DNA of 64,000 nt from an uncultured Christensenella sp. (GCA_910584635.1 CAJUBA010000001.1:62001-126000), one strand, 5' to 3'; positions 17,578 through 27,151 are shown, counted from the stretch's first letter. Program-made: numbers and translations. Notes: generated by a model from the letters alone, not told the origin.

Positions 17578-18311
17578 TAATCAAAGATTTAACTTTCGCT
17601 TACGGCGATAAAATTATATTCGATAATTTCAATTTGGAAATTCCGCTTGGCAAGGTAACCTGTATCATGGGCGCTTCGGGCGGAGGTAAAACTACGTTGT
17701 TGGACTGCATAGCGGGAAAGCATCAATATCAGGGTAAGATAATTTATGGACAAAACGGTATGGATTTGGATGTGAAAACAAAAATTGCGTACGTTTTCCA
17801 ACAGCCTAGATTGATACCCTCTATGAGCGTGGAGAAGAATATAGAATTCGTTTTACCCAAAAGCATGAGCAAGGAAGAAAAAGGAGAGAGGGTAAGAGAA
17901 GTCGTCGAGAAATTCCGCCTAATAGACTGTAAGAAATCTTATCCGGCAAATATCAGCGGAGGACAGGCGAGTCGAACGGCTTTGGCGAGGGCGTTTGCTA
18001 TCAATCGCGACGTTTTGCTTATGGACGAACCTTTCAAGGGATTGGATATAAAACTTAAAAAAGAAATTTTGGATATTACCGTTCCACTATTGAAAAACAA
18101 AACGGTGGTATTCGTTACTCACGATATTGAAGAGGCGTTGGCGGTTGCCGATATAATATACGTGTTGGATAGGGAAGATGGCAAAGGCTTGTCCGTTGTC
18201 GGCGAAGAAGAAATAACTTTGCCAAAGGAAAATCGCGATCTATATTGCGATGAGATAAGCAAGTCAAGACAAAAAATATTTTGCTGTCTTACCGACAGCA
18301 AAATAAATTAG
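17568..18311 (+). CDS. ABC transporter ATPase, SsuB/TauB-like
   Basis: This 247-residue ATPase powers the importer made with the two preceding genes. All catalytic motifs are present: Walker A GASGGGKTT, Q-loop YVFQQPRLIPSMSV, signature ISGGQASRTALARAF, Walker B VLLMDEPF and switch VTHD. The start is uncertain between ATG 17568 and ATG 17574; the second forms ATGA with the permease stop. Both have AAGGCGGTG upstream. A long open frame upstream inside the permease gene is a shadow. The intact motifs contrast with the degenerate ATPase at 12914. Confidence 0.9.
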   Translation: MEMIIKDLTFAYGDKIIFDNFNLEIPLGKVTCIMGASGGGKTTLLDCIAGKHQYQGKIIYGQNGMDLDVKTKIAYVFQQPRLIPSMSVEKNIEFVLPKSMSKEEKGERVREVVEKFRLIDCKKSYPANISGGQASRTALARAFAINRDVLLMDEPFKGLDIKLKKEILDITVPLLKNKTVVFVTHDIEEALAVADIIYVLDREDGKGLSVVGEEEITLPKENRDLYCDEISKSRQKIFCCLTDSKIN

Positions 18312-18323
18312 GTCTTTGTCGAA

Positions 18324-18650
18324 TCAACTGTTTTTCGCCATATCGATAAGGTATCTTAGTTTGGTTATCTGTTCATTGTTGAGCATACAACTTGCCGAAT
18401 TGAAAAATTCTTCGAGTTTTTCATTGTCCAAAGTTCCGTTTTTCCTGCCGTTATCGACAAGGGCGAACATCTCTTGCATAAGTCTTTCTTCCGACATGTG
18501 GGAATACTTGTTGAGTTCTTCTTCCAAAGTCCCTTGTTGGGTGTTTGAATTCTGCGCGCTGTCAGCGAAAGAATTAAATGCGAATTGATTAAAGTTGCCT
18601 GCGTTATTGTTGTTTGACGCGCCCGTAGGTCTGAAATTATTTTTTTTCAT
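18324..18650 (-). CDS. Small Asn/Gln-rich protein of unknown function
   Basis: This 108-residue protein is not recognised. The first ~40 residues are rich in Asn, Gln and Phe and are probably disordered; the rest is predicted helical and acidic (EEELNKYSHMSEERLMQEMFALVDNG and a final MLNNEQITKLRYLIDMAKN stretch). AAGGAT lies before the ATG. It begins 11 nt after another small low-complexity gene and sits in the cysteine desulfurase operon. No signal peptide or membrane segment is visible. Confidence 0.65.
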   Translation of the reverse strand: MKKNNFRPTGASNNNNAGNFNQFAFNSFADSAQNSNTQQGTLEEELNKYSHMSEERLMQEMFALVDNGRKNGTLDNEKLEEFFNSASCMLNNEQITKLRYLIDMAKNS

Positions 18651-18661
18651 AATTATCCTTC

Positions 18662-18868
18662 TTAATCGTTGTCGTTATATAATTTGTTTATTGTTTTATT
18701 AACCTCTTCGGGATTCAAATTGATCTGGGCGGGCGGCGTCTGACGGTTTTGCGCGCCCGAGGAATTGTTCATAAGTTGCGGCAGCATTTGCATAAGCATA
18801 GACATATCTTTGTTGCCGCCTCCGCCTCCGTTCATCATTTGCATTATCTTTGCAAAGTCCATATCCAT
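18662..18868 (-). CDS. Small Met/Gly/Asn-rich protein of unknown function
   Basis: This 68-residue protein is not recognised. It has a Met-rich start (MDMDFAKIMQMMNGGGGG), a second Met-rich stretch (MSMLMQMLPQLM) and a short C-terminal helix (NPEEVNKTINKLY). The start at 18868 is chosen because GAGGTG stands seven nt upstream; a longer frame to 18943 would overlap the preceding gene. It lies between the desulfurase and a second small gene. Its C-terminal helix loosely resembles that of the next protein (EEVNK / EQITK), so the two could interact. Confidence 0.65.
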   Translation of the reverse strand: MDMDFAKIMQMMNGGGGGNKDMSMLMQMLPQLMNNSSGAQNRQTPPAQINLNPEEVNKTINKLYNDND

Positions 18869-18923
18869 AAATTCACCTCGTAATATTGTATGCCGCTCTT
18901 TGCGTTTTAGTGTCGGTCTATAT

Positions 18924-20054
18924 TTATCTGTTGAGCAAATCAATATATTTAAGCAACGTATGAATATCTCCTATCGAGTTGTTGTAACCTACGCTTACTC
19001 TGACTGTTCCGCTCTCTAGCGTGCCTAATTGAGTATGTATAAGGGGAGCGCAGTGCAGACCGCATCTTACAGCAATATCTCTTTCGTTGAGATAATCGCC
19101 AATATCCGTGGAAGAGTAGTCTTTGAAATTAAAAGAGATTACGCCGGTATTTTGAGAAGAATACAGTTTTACGTTTTTAATTTGTTTCAGACCGTAGAGA
19201 AGTTCGCTTGTTAGATAGCGTGTGTTAAGACTGATTTTCGCAAGATTCTGATACGTCCATTCTGCGCTTGCGCCAAGTCCTATAATACCGGCGCTATTCA
19301 GCGTTCCAGACTCGTAAGCCTCCGGCGGAGCGGTAGGTTGAGAAAGGCTTTCGCTGTGAGTTCCCGTGCCGCCGAATCGGATGGGGAATATTTTGTAATT
19401 AGTGTTGTAAATCAAAAATCCCGTTCCTTGCGCTCCGTGTAAGCCTTTATGACCTGCGGCTACCAAGAAGTCTATGTTGTTGTCGGGTACGTTGAGCGCG
19501 ACGTGTCCTAGCGACTGCGCTCCGTCGACGAAGAAGGGAATGCCGTGCTTTTTGGCGGTTTTACCGATTTGGAATATATCCGTTGCGTTTCCAGTAACGT
19601 TTGATATATGATTGGCGCAAATAAGTTTTGTGTCGGGCGTAACTGCGTTTGCTACCGCGACGGGCGAGATGGCGCCGTTTTCGTCAGGCGTAATTTCTAT
19701 AAGGTTAATTCCTAAGACGTCTTTTAGGTAGTACAGAGGACGCGCCACTGAGTTGTGTTCGTTGGACGTAAATATCACGTCAACTTTTTGACCTTTGAAA
19801 TTGAGCAGATAACCTATAATGGCGAGATTACACGCTTCGGTACAGTTTTGGGTAAATATAAGTTCGTACCTGTCGTCGCAGGAAAGCAAAGATTTGAGCG
19901 ATTGACGCACGTCGTATATTTTTATCGCTGTGTCTATAGAATCGTTATGTCCGCCGCGTCCGGGGTTGGAAGAATAGGAAAGTTGTTTGAATATCTCGTC
20001 AAACATACGGCGCGGTTTGAATCTTGAAGTTGCGGCATTGTCTAAATAAATCAT
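18924..20054 (-). CDS. Cysteine desulfurase-like class V aminotransferase (EF2568 type)
   Basis: This PLP enzyme of 376 residues probably removes sulfur or selenium from (seleno)cysteine. It starts MIYLDNAATSRFKP, has the PLP lysine in AAGHKGLHGAQGTGFL, histidine contacts in ANHISNVTG and DGAQSLGH, and an active-site cysteine in VRCGLHCAPLIHTQLGT, the RxGxHCAP motif of SufS-like enzymes. GAGGGA precedes the ATG. The subfamily (formerly TIGR01977) is often found beside DUF3343 genes, and one is divergently encoded 82 bp away. It probably supplies sulfur or selenium for a modification pathway rather than general Fe-S assembly. Confidence 0.88.
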   Translation of the reverse strand: MIYLDNAATSRFKPRRMFDEIFKQLSYSSNPGRGGHNDSIDTAIKIYDVRQSLKSLLSCDDRYELIFTQNCTEACNLAIIGYLLNFKGQKVDVIFTSNEHNSVARPLYYLKDVLGINLIEITPDENGAISPVAVANAVTPDTKLICANHISNVTGNATDIFQIGKTAKKHGIPFFVDGAQSLGHVALNVPDNNIDFLVAAGHKGLHGAQGTGFLIYNTNYKIFPIRFGGTGTHSESLSQPTAPPEAYESGTLNSAGIIGLGASAEWTYQNLAKISLNTRYLTSELLYGLKQIKNVKLYSSQNTGVISFNFKDYSSTDIGDYLNERDIAVRCGLHCAPLIHTQLGTLESGTVRVSVGYNNSIGDIHTLLKYIDLLNR

Positions 20055-20136
20055 TTTTCCCTCACAGTTTGTATTTATTTCTAATATATTGTATTAGGAG
20101 CGAAGTACATAAATACCAAGGAGAAAATCATTAAAC

Positions 20137-20397
20137 ATGAATTATCTAGTAATAGTTTTTCGCTCCCGCAACGACGCTTTGACAATGCGAAGTTACTTAG
20201 GTAGCCGAGGCGTTTCTTGCGCTATCATCAACGCGCCGAGAAGCATTACGCATTCTTGCGGAATAGCGTTGAAAATCAACAACATATCTCCGCTTGCGCT
20301 GTCAAATCTGATGAAATCTTCTCCGACCAAGGTTCAGTATGCCGTTTATTCGGCGTACGCAGAGCAGGGAGGCATAGGATACAGACTTGTCCGCTGA
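20137..20397 (+). CDS. DUF3343 protein, putative Se/S carrier
   Basis: This 86-residue protein matches the DUF3343 family by its opening YLVIVFRSRNDALTMRSYL, the conserved SCGIALKINN cysteine segment and a compact alpha/beta length. Members are described as putative selenium or sulfur carrier proteins and commonly sit next to EF2568-type desulfurases, as here. AAGGAG lies 13 nt before the ATG. The single conserved cysteine could accept a persulfide or selenide. No other partner is nearby. Confidence 0.8.
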   Translation: MNYLVIVFRSRNDALTMRSYLGSRGVSCAIINAPRSITHSCGIALKINNISPLALSNLMKSSPTKVQYAVYSAYAEQGGIGYRLVR

Positions 20398-20418
20398 GCG
20401 AAATAAATTTTTTTAACG

Positions 20419-20437
20419 GGGACTGATTTTCAGTCCC
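20419..20437 (+). terminator. Terminator after the DUF3343 gene
   Basis: A perfect 8-bp stem (20419-20426 with 20430-20437) with a 3-nt loop is followed by a T-rich but broken run. Confidence 0.55.
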
Positions 20438-20440
20438 TTA

Positions 20441-20882
20441 TCTTATATTAAAGCGTTAGATTTATATGGACGTTTCGGTATAAATTATAGTTTGATTTTT
20501 TGTTTGAAAAGTTTTTAAGCAGATTGATTTTTCCGTTTTTTAATTAAAATTCTATCTCTAAATATAAAAAATGAACTTCCGTCGCAGGAGGAGTATTCAC
20601 GCGCAATAAAAGGTCTGTCAAATTGCAAAAATGTTATTATCTTTGTAATAAATTTATTTCCAAAACGACGGCGTTTGTCAATATTATTATGTATTTGTTT
20701 GAAAGCAATCTAATACAAAAAGTTGCAAATTCTCGGCGATTTCATAAGATTTATTATCAAAAACTCATGTCTTATACGGCAAAACAGCGTTATTACGCAA
20801 AAATTACTTTACAAATGATTATAGTATGTAATATAATAAATTATAATTTATATATTTAGTATTAAGGAGATTTTAACAAACT
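20441..20882. other. AT-rich intergenic stretch without a recognisable gene
   Basis: About 440 bp of AT-rich DNA precede the CBS-domain gene. A 78-codon open frame at 20623-20859 has no ribosome-binding site, an unusual composition and no family resemblance, so I treat it as chance. Several AATATAAT-like boxes near 20830 could serve as a promoter for the following gene. I see no repeat or RNA fold here that I can support. Confidence 0.5.
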
Positions 20883-22193
20883 ATGGTTGTTCCATTACTG
20901 TCCGCAGCGTCTGACCTTGGAGCGTCGCGATTATCGGGCTACATCGTAGCAATCGTCATTCTTATTTTTTTATCGGGATACTTCTCGTCTACAGAAACGG
21001 CTTTTTCTTCTCTCAACAGAATCAGATTGAAAAACCTTGTTTCCACAGACAAGAAAAAATATTCTAAAGTATATTTTTTAAGCGAACATTTCGACGCGCT
21101 TATCTCTACTATTTTGATAGGCAACAATATAGTCAATATTACGGCGTCTACGCTAGCGACCATGATGTTTACCGCGTTGATAGCAAATCAGGACGTGGCG
21201 GGTATAGTTTCTACGGTCGTGATTACAGTAGTCGTTCTCATATTCGGCGAAGTTATGCCGAAATCGATGGCTAAGCGCAGTCCCGAGTATTTTGCGAGAT
21301 TGACCGCGCCGTTTATTTTGGCGTTGTATTACGTGCTTTATCCGTTAGTGTGGGTAATGGGACTTTTGCAGAAACTTATCGGCAAAATTTTTAAGAAGAA
21401 AGGAAATGAAAACATTACCGACGAGGAACTTATTACTTACGTCGACGAAGCGCAGACGGAAGGCGGATTGGACGAATACGAAGGCGATCTTATACGTTCG
21501 GCTATAGAATTCGACAATATGACGGTAAAAGACGTGTTTACCCCCAGAGTAGACGTAGAAGCGATAGAAGTCGAAGATTCGATGCCCGACGTAATGAAAG
21601 TGTTCAGAGAAAGCGGATATTCCAGACTTCCTGTATACAAAGACAATATCGATACGATTGTAGGCGTGCTTAACCTCAAAGATTTTTACGAGGCTTATAT
21701 AGACGGCGAAAGCAAATTTTCGCGTCTTGTGGCAAAGAACGTAATTTACGTTCCCGACACAATGAAGATAAGCGACGTGTTGAGAAAATTGCAGATTGCT
21801 AAAATGCACCTTGCCGTCGTAGCCGACGAATTCGGCGGAACGATGGGTATTGTTACTCTCGAAGATATTCTTGAACAGTTGGTAGGCGAGATTTATGACG
21901 AAAGAGACGAAATAGTCGAGCCGATAGTTAAACTTACCGAAGATAAATATTTGGTATTGGGAGAAACCAATCTCGAAGAATTTTTTGAATATTTCGACGT
22001 CAACGAAAACAAAGAGGAGTTTGACACCGTTACGCTGAGCGGATATATCGCTTACGCGCTGGGAAGAATGCCTCAGGTCGGAGATATAATCAATTTTGAA
22101 AAACTCGCTATCACAGTCAAGAAGATGGACAACACGGTAGTTGAAAAAGCGGAAGTTGTAGTAAACTCAGTGGAAGAAAGCGAGCAAGAATAG
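20883..22193 (+). CDS. CNNM/HlyC-CorC family protein (DUF21 + CBS pair)
   Basis: This 436-residue membrane protein has an N-terminal DUF21 domain with about four hydrophobic segments (residues 20-175, including STETAFSSLNRIRLKNL and FGEVMPKSMAKRSPE), two CBS domains (about 205-325) and a C-terminal CorC/HlyC domain after the DEFGGTMGIVTLEDILEQLVGEI motif. Relatives act in Mg2+ or Co2+ efflux; older names call them hemolysins. GGAG stands ten nt before the ATG. It is followed 43 bp later by ileS in the same direction. Confidence 0.9.
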   Translation: MVVPLLSAASDLGASRLSGYIVAIVILIFLSGYFSSTETAFSSLNRIRLKNLVSTDKKKYSKVYFLSEHFDALISTILIGNNIVNITASTLATMMFTALIANQDVAGIVSTVVITVVVLIFGEVMPKSMAKRSPEYFARLTAPFILALYYVLYPLVWVMGLLQKLIGKIFKKKGNENITDEELITYVDEAQTEGGLDEYEGDLIRSAIEFDNMTVKDVFTPRVDVEAIEVEDSMPDVMKVFRESGYSRLPVYKDNIDTIVGVLNLKDFYEAYIDGESKFSRLVAKNVIYVPDTMKISDVLRKLQIAKMHLAVVADEFGGTMGIVTLEDILEQLVGEIYDERDEIVEPIVKLTEDKYLVLGETNLEEFFEYFDVNENKEEFDTVTLSGYIAYALGRMPQVGDIINFEKLAITVKKMDNTVVEKAEVVVNSVEESEQE

Positions 22194-22236
22194 CAATTAA
22201 ACTTTTTAACAGTAGTATATAAATCAGGAGGCAGAA

Positions 22237-25200
22237 ATGTACAAAAAGGTCGATTCCGGAATGAACTTTTGCGATAGAGAAAAAGACGTAATAGCGTTCT
22301 GGAAGGAAAACAGGATTTTCGAAAAAAGCGTAGAAAAAAATAAAGGAAAAGAGTCTTTCTCTTTTTACGACGGTCCGCCTACGGCAAACGGTAAGCCGCA
22401 TATCGGTCATATTCTTACGAGAGTAATGAAAGACATTATTCCGAGATATAAGACCATGAAAGGATATTACGTCGCTAGAAAAGCCGGTTGGGATACTCAC
22501 GGCTTGCCGGTAGAGTTGGAAGTCGAAAAACTTTTGGGTATCGACGGAAAACCCGAAATTGAGAAGTACGGTATCGAGCCTTTTATCAAAAAGTGTAAAG
22601 AAAGCGTATGGAAATATAAAGGCGAATGGGAAAGAATGTCCGACAGAGTGGGATATTGGGTAGATATGGACAACCCTTATATCACTTACGACGACAATTA
22701 TATAGAATCCGTATGGTGGGCGGTAAAGACTATCGCGGACAAAGGACTAATCTATAAAGGACACAAAATCGTGCCATACTGTCCCAGATGCGGAACGGCG
22801 CTTTCTTCTCACGAAGTGGCGCAAGGCTATAAAGATGTAAAAGAAAAGTCTGTATTCGTAAAATTCAAAAGAAAGAACAACGACGGATATTTTCTTGCAT
22901 GGACGACGACGCCTTGGACGTTGCCCTCTAACGTCGCTTTGTGTATGAACGGAGAGGAAAACTATGCGCAGATAAAAGTCGGCGAGGAAATATACGTTCT
23001 TGCCGAAGCGTTGGTTCCGTCGCTTTTCGAAGAGTACGAAGTATTGAGCGTGAAGAAGGGTAAAGATTACGAACGCGAAGAGTATATCCCTCTTTTCAAT
23101 ACCAACGATACAAATAAAAAATCTTATTACGTTACCAACGATTCCTACGTTACGCTTACGGACGGTACCGGTATAGTACATATCGCTCCGGCATTCGGCG
23201 AAGACGACGCGAAAGTGGGAAGAAAATACGATTTGCCGTTTGTTCAAATGGTCGACGATAGAGGCAGATTTATCGAAGCAATGGGAGATTTGCAAGGGGT
23301 ATTCGTCAAAGACGGCGACAAATTGATAATAAAAGATCTTGCGCAGAGAGGTTTGCTCTTCAAGGAACTTATGTTTGAACACTCCTATCCTTTCTGTTGG
23401 AGATGCGACACGCCGCTTTTGTATTACGCTAGATCGAGTTGGTTCATAAAGATGACTCAGGTAAGAGAGCAACTTCTTAAAAACAACGCTACGGTCAACT
23501 GGATGCCTCCGACGATAGGCTCGGGACGTATGGGCAACTTCCTTGAAAACGTTATAGACTGGGGAATATCTCGCGAAAGATACTGGGGTACGCCGTTGCC
23601 TATTTGGGTATGTCCGGATTGCGGAAAAATCAAAGTTGTAGGAAGCAGAGAGGAACTTGCCGCTTTGGGCGGTTTGAAAGAAAATATCGAGTTGCATAAA
23701 CCTTATATCGATAAAGTTACTTTCAAATGCGAATGCGGCGGAGAAATGAAGCGTACGCCGGAAGTTATGGACTGTTGGTTTGACAGCGGAAGCATGCCTT
23801 TTGCGCAGTTGCATTATCCGTTTGAAAACAAGGACGTATTTGAAGAACAGTTCCCGGCAAACTTCATAAGCGAAGCGGTCGATCAGACGAGAGGCTGGTT
23901 CTATACTCTCTTGGCTATATCAACGCTTTTGTTTGACAAAGCGCCTTTCAAAAACTGTATAGTTCTCGGACACGTCAACGACAAAAACGGAATCAAGATG
24001 TCCAAACATAAAGGTAACGTAGTAGACCCGTGGTCGGTATTGGACGTTCAGGGAGCGGATGCAGTCAGATGGTATTTCTATTCGTCTTCCGCTCCGTGGC
24101 TTCCGTCCAGATTTTCCGCGGACAACGTTTCGGAATGTCAGAGAAAGTTTATGGGTACGCTTTGGAATACTTATTCATTCTTCGTGCTTTACGCTAATAT
24201 AGATAAGTACGACCCGAGTAAGTACAGCCTTAAAGACTGCAAACTTTCTCACATGGATAAATGGATACTATCCAATCTCAATACGTTGGTAGATTATGTT
24301 GATAAGTGTCTTGATACCTATAAGATAACCGAAAGCGCGAGAGCGATACAGGATTTCGCAGATATACTTTCCAACTGGTACGTGCGTCGCGGAAGAGAGA
24401 GGTATTGGGCAAGCGATATGAACGACGATAAGATAGCCGCTTATACCACGCTGTATACGGTGCTTGTTACGCTTGCTAAAATAACCGCTCCGTACACTCC
24501 GTTCATGGCGGAAAGCATTTATCAAAATCTTGTCGTCAACTTCTTCAAAGACGCGCCGGAGAGCGTACATTTGTGCGAATTCCCCGTAGCGGATATGAGT
24601 ATGGTTGACAAGAACCTCGAAGCGGATATGGACTTCGTATTGCAAGCGGTCGTACTCGGAAGATCTGCAAGAAACAAGGCAAATATCAAAAACAGACAGC
24701 CTTTGGGCAATCTTTATATACTTACCGATAAAAAGGTAAACGACAAAAATATTTTGAGTTTGGTAGCCGATGAAATCAACGTGAATAACTGCGAGATAGT
24801 ATCGGATAAATCCAAGTTTATGACTTATGAACTCAAACCGCAACTCAAAACTTTGGGACCGAAATACGGAAAGCAGTTGGGCGCTATAAGACAGTTCCTT
24901 ACGACGTGCGACAACGCAAGCGAAATAGTTGATTGCGTAAATGGCGGAGGAGTATACAAAATCGACGCGGACGGAACTTCGGTGGAACTTTCTTTGGAAG
25001 ATTTGCTTATTACGCCTATCAACAAGAGCGGATACGCGCTTGAAAACGATAACTCCATGACGGTTGTAATAGATACGAATCTTACGGAAGAGTTGATAAG
25101 CGCGGGTATAGCGAGAGAACTTACTTCCAAAATACAGACAATGCGTAAAGAAGCGGGATTCGAGGTTGTCGACCATATCAAAGTCGCTTTTGAAGGCAAC

Positions 25201-25347
25201 GGTAAATGCGCGCAAGTGCTGAAAGAAGATAAGAGTATTTGCGAAGGCGTGCTGTGCGACCAACTCGTTGAAGGAACGATGGACGGATATAAAAAGGAAC
25301 TTGATGTAAACGGCGAAATTATCACAGTCGTCGTAGCCAAGATTTAA
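22237..25347 (+). CDS. ileS: Isoleucyl-tRNA synthetase, eukaryote-like type
   Basis: This class I synthetase charges tRNA-Ile with isoleucine. It has 1036 residues. The HIGH motif is PHIGH near residue 54 and KMSKS appears as KMSKHKGN near residue 590. Zinc-binding cysteine pairs are in YCPRCGTALSSHE and later in CPDCGK with CECGG. The length, the HEVAQGYKDV segment and the extended C-terminal anticodon-binding part match the eukaryote-like type 2 enzyme, which is known to tolerate mupirocin in other bacteria. An AGGAGG site precedes the ATG. No T-box leader is visible in the short gap upstream. Confidence 0.95.
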   Translation: MYKKVDSGMNFCDREKDVIAFWKENRIFEKSVEKNKGKESFSFYDGPPTANGKPHIGHILTRVMKDIIPRYKTMKGYYVARKAGWDTHGLPVELEVEKLLGIDGKPEIEKYGIEPFIKKCKESVWKYKGEWERMSDRVGYWVDMDNPYITYDDNYIESVWWAVKTIADKGLIYKGHKIVPYCPRCGTALSSHEVAQGYKDVKEKSVFVKFKRKNNDGYFLAWTTTPWTLPSNVALCMNGEENYAQIKVGEEIYVLAEALVPSLFEEYEVLSVKKGKDYEREEYIPLFNTNDTNKKSYYVTNDSYVTLTDGTGIVHIAPAFGEDDAKVGRKYDLPFVQMVDDRGRFIEAMGDLQGVFVKDGDKLIIKDLAQRGLLFKELMFEHSYPFCWRCDTPLLYYARSSWFIKMTQVREQLLKNNATVNWMPPTIGSGRMGNFLENVIDWGISRERYWGTPLPIWVCPDCGKIKVVGSREELAALGGLKENIELHKPYIDKVTFKCECGGEMKRTPEVMDCWFDSGSMPFAQLHYPFENKDVFEEQFPANFISEAVDQTRGWFYTLLAISTLLFDKAPFKNCIVLGHVNDKNGIKMSKHKGNVVDPWSVLDVQGADAVRWYFYSSSAPWLPSRFSADNVSECQRKFMGTLWNTYSFFVLYANIDKYDPSKYSLKDCKLSHMDKWILSNLNTLVDYVDKCLDTYKITESARAIQDFADILSNWYVRRGRERYWASDMNDDKIAAYTTLYTVLVTLAKITAPYTPFMAESIYQNLVVNFFKDAPESVHLCEFPVADMSMVDKNLEADMDFVLQAVVLGRSARNKANIKNRQPLGNLYILTDKKVNDKNILSLVADEINVNNCEIVSDKSKFMTYELKPQLKTLGPKYGKQLGAIRQFLTTCDNASEIVDCVNGGGVYKIDADGTSVELSLEDLLITPINKSGYALENDNSMTVVIDTNLTEELISAGIARELTSKIQTMRKEAGFEVVDHIKVAFEGNGKCAQVLKEDKSICEGVLCDQLVEGTMDGYKKELDVNGEIITVVVAKI

Positions 25348-25351
25348 CAGT

Positions 25352-26233
25352 ATGATAAAAGTAGCGCGGGAGTGGAAAGACTATCAAATCGTCGCTACCG
25401 GCGACGGACAGAAGTTGGAGAGATGGGGCAAATTGGTTTTGCTCCGTCCCGACCCGCAAATTATTTGGAAAAGTAGCCGCCCTTTGGATAAAGAGAAGTC
25501 TATAAACGCAAAGTATATACGCTCCAATCAAGGCGGCGGAAGATGGGAATATAAAGGCAATATCCCCGAAAACTTTACGGTTGAGAGAAAAGGACTTGTT
25601 TTTTCTCTCAAACTGATGGGGTTCAAGCATACCGGACTTTTTCCCGAGCAGGCGGTCAACTGGGACTTAATGCAAGACCTTATTAAGTCGAGCGGCAGAA
25701 AGATAAAAGTCCTCAATTTGTTCGCCTATACGGGTGGCGCGACCGTCGCTTGCGCGAAAGCGGGCGCGTACGTAACTCACGTCGACGCGGCTAAGGCAAT
25801 GGTCGACAGAGCGAAAACGAACGCTAATTTGAGCGGTATCGAACAAGATAGGATTCGCTATATTGTAGACGACTGTCAGAAGTTTATAGCGAGAGAAATT
25901 CGCAGAGGGAACAAGTACGACGCGATAATAATGGATCCTCCGTCTTACGGAAGGGGCGCAAACGGCGAAGTTTGGAAACTTGAAGACTGTATTTTCGATT
26001 TGGTAAAAGAATGCGCGAAAGTATTGACTGACAATCCGCTTTTCTTCCTTATCAATTCATATACTACCGGACTTCAACCGCAGGTAATCGACAATATATT
26101 GACGCTTTGTCTATCGGACTTCAAAGGGCAGAGCGAGGCGTACGAAGTCGGTTTGCCTACAGACGAGGGGATTATCTTGCCTTGCGGATGTAGCGGACTT
26201 TGGACGGGAAAAGTTAACAAAACAAAGAAATAA
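25352..26233 (+). CDS. RlmI-like class I SAM-dependent RNA methyltransferase
   Basis: This 293-residue protein resembles the catalytic half of 23S rRNA m5C methyltransferases of the RlmI/YwbD type but lacks a PUA domain. It shows the SAM-binding region VLNLFAYTGGATVACAKAGA, an acidic loop THVDAAKA and the catalytic motif MDPPSYGRG. The start codon lies four nt after the ileS stop, so the genes are probably co-transcribed. It probably methylates rRNA; the target base cannot be told from sequence. The next gene is also an RNA-modifying enzyme. Confidence 0.85.
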   Translation: MIKVAREWKDYQIVATGDGQKLERWGKLVLLRPDPQIIWKSSRPLDKEKSINAKYIRSNQGGGRWEYKGNIPENFTVERKGLVFSLKLMGFKHTGLFPEQAVNWDLMQDLIKSSGRKIKVLNLFAYTGGATVACAKAGAYVTHVDAAKAMVDRAKTNANLSGIEQDRIRYIVDDCQKFIAREIRRGNKYDAIIMDPPSYGRGANGEVWKLEDCIFDLVKECAKVLTDNPLFFLINSYTTGLQPQVIDNILTLCLSDFKGQSEAYEVGLPTDEGIILPCGCSGLWTGKVNKTKK

Positions 26234-26271
26234 AAGAGAATCGGGGCATTGCTTCGACAAAAGAGAAAAAT

Positions 26272-27063
26272 ATGGCACAGGAATTTAATTATAAAGATTT
26301 AGCGGTTATTTACGAAGATAATCATATTATAGTGGCTGTAAAGCCTTGTAATATACCTTCGCAATCAGACTCTTCCAATGACAAAGATATGCTGACGTTG
26401 GTAAAAGAGTACGTTGCAGACAAGTATAACAAGGAAGGAGACGCGTACATAGGCTTAGTGCATAGATTGGATAGACCTACAGGCGGAGTAATGGTCTTCG
26501 CACGTACGTCTAAGGCGGCTGCCAGATTGAGCGAGCAGATAAAAAATCATGAGTTTGAAAAACAGTATCTGTGCGTATCGTGCGGTCTTCCAAAAGAGAG
26601 AAACGCGCATTTGAAACATTATCTTAAAAAAAATCAGGCTAAAAATCTTGTGCAGATAGTTCCGCAAGCGACGGACGGAGCAAAACTTGCCGAACTTGAT
26701 TATTCCTTTATTCAAGAAGTCAACGGATTCAGTCTTTTCAAAATAAATTTGCAAACAGGGCGTTCGCATCAAATAAGAGTACAGATGGCTTCGCAAGGAC
26801 TGCCGCTTTTCGGCGACAGCAAGTACGGAGCGAATCCCGCTACGTTCAGACATAATTTGGGACTTTGGGCGACGCAAATAAAGTTTACCCATCCTACGAC
26901 TAAGGAAAAGATGACTTTTATCGTACATCCGCCGAAAGACGAAGTGCCTTGGAGAGCGTACGATATTTCGAGATTCCTCAACGTAGGTATAGCGACCAAT
27001 TCTTACGACGACTTGGCTAATTATAATAAGTTGTACGACGTAAAGAACGACGCAAAGAAATAA
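26272..27063 (+). CDS. RluA/RluD-family RNA pseudouridine synthase
   Basis: This enzyme converts uridine to pseudouridine in rRNA or tRNA. The 263-residue protein has the family motif GLVHRLDRPTGGVMVFA, whose aspartate is catalytic, and the C-terminal RSHQIRVQMASQGLPLFGD region. It lacks the N-terminal S4 domain that many RluD proteins carry, so it is a short form as in YlyB-like or RluA-like proteins. It follows the methyltransferase by 38 bp. A bidirectional terminator follows. Confidence 0.92.
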   Translation: MAQEFNYKDLAVIYEDNHIIVAVKPCNIPSQSDSSNDKDMLTLVKEYVADKYNKEGDAYIGLVHRLDRPTGGVMVFARTSKAAARLSEQIKNHEFEKQYLCVSCGLPKERNAHLKHYLKKNQAKNLVQIVPQATDGAKLAELDYSFIQEVNGFSLFKINLQTGRSHQIRVQMASQGLPLFGDSKYGANPATFRHNLGLWATQIKFTHPTTKEKMTFIVHPPKDEVPWRAYDISRFLNVGIATNSYDDLANYNKLYDVKNDAKK

Positions 27064-27104
27064 TAGGGAAATATATTATAATATAAATAGATTTTGATAA
27101 AACA

Positions 27105-27132
27105 AAAACGGCAAATGTGAATTTGCCGTTTT
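27105..27132. terminator. Bidirectional terminator
   Basis: A perfect 12-bp stem (27105-27116 with 27121-27132) with a GTGA loop lies between convergent genes. The minus strand has the better U-rich tail (TTTTGTTTTAT), suiting the Na/Pi transporter gene; the plus strand has four Ts. Confidence 0.8.
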
Positions 27133-27151
27133 ACTATGTACCGTTGTAATT

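Noticed and set aside
20623..20859. 78-codon open frame before the CBS-domain gene
   Set aside because: No ribosome-binding site, odd composition, no family resemblance.
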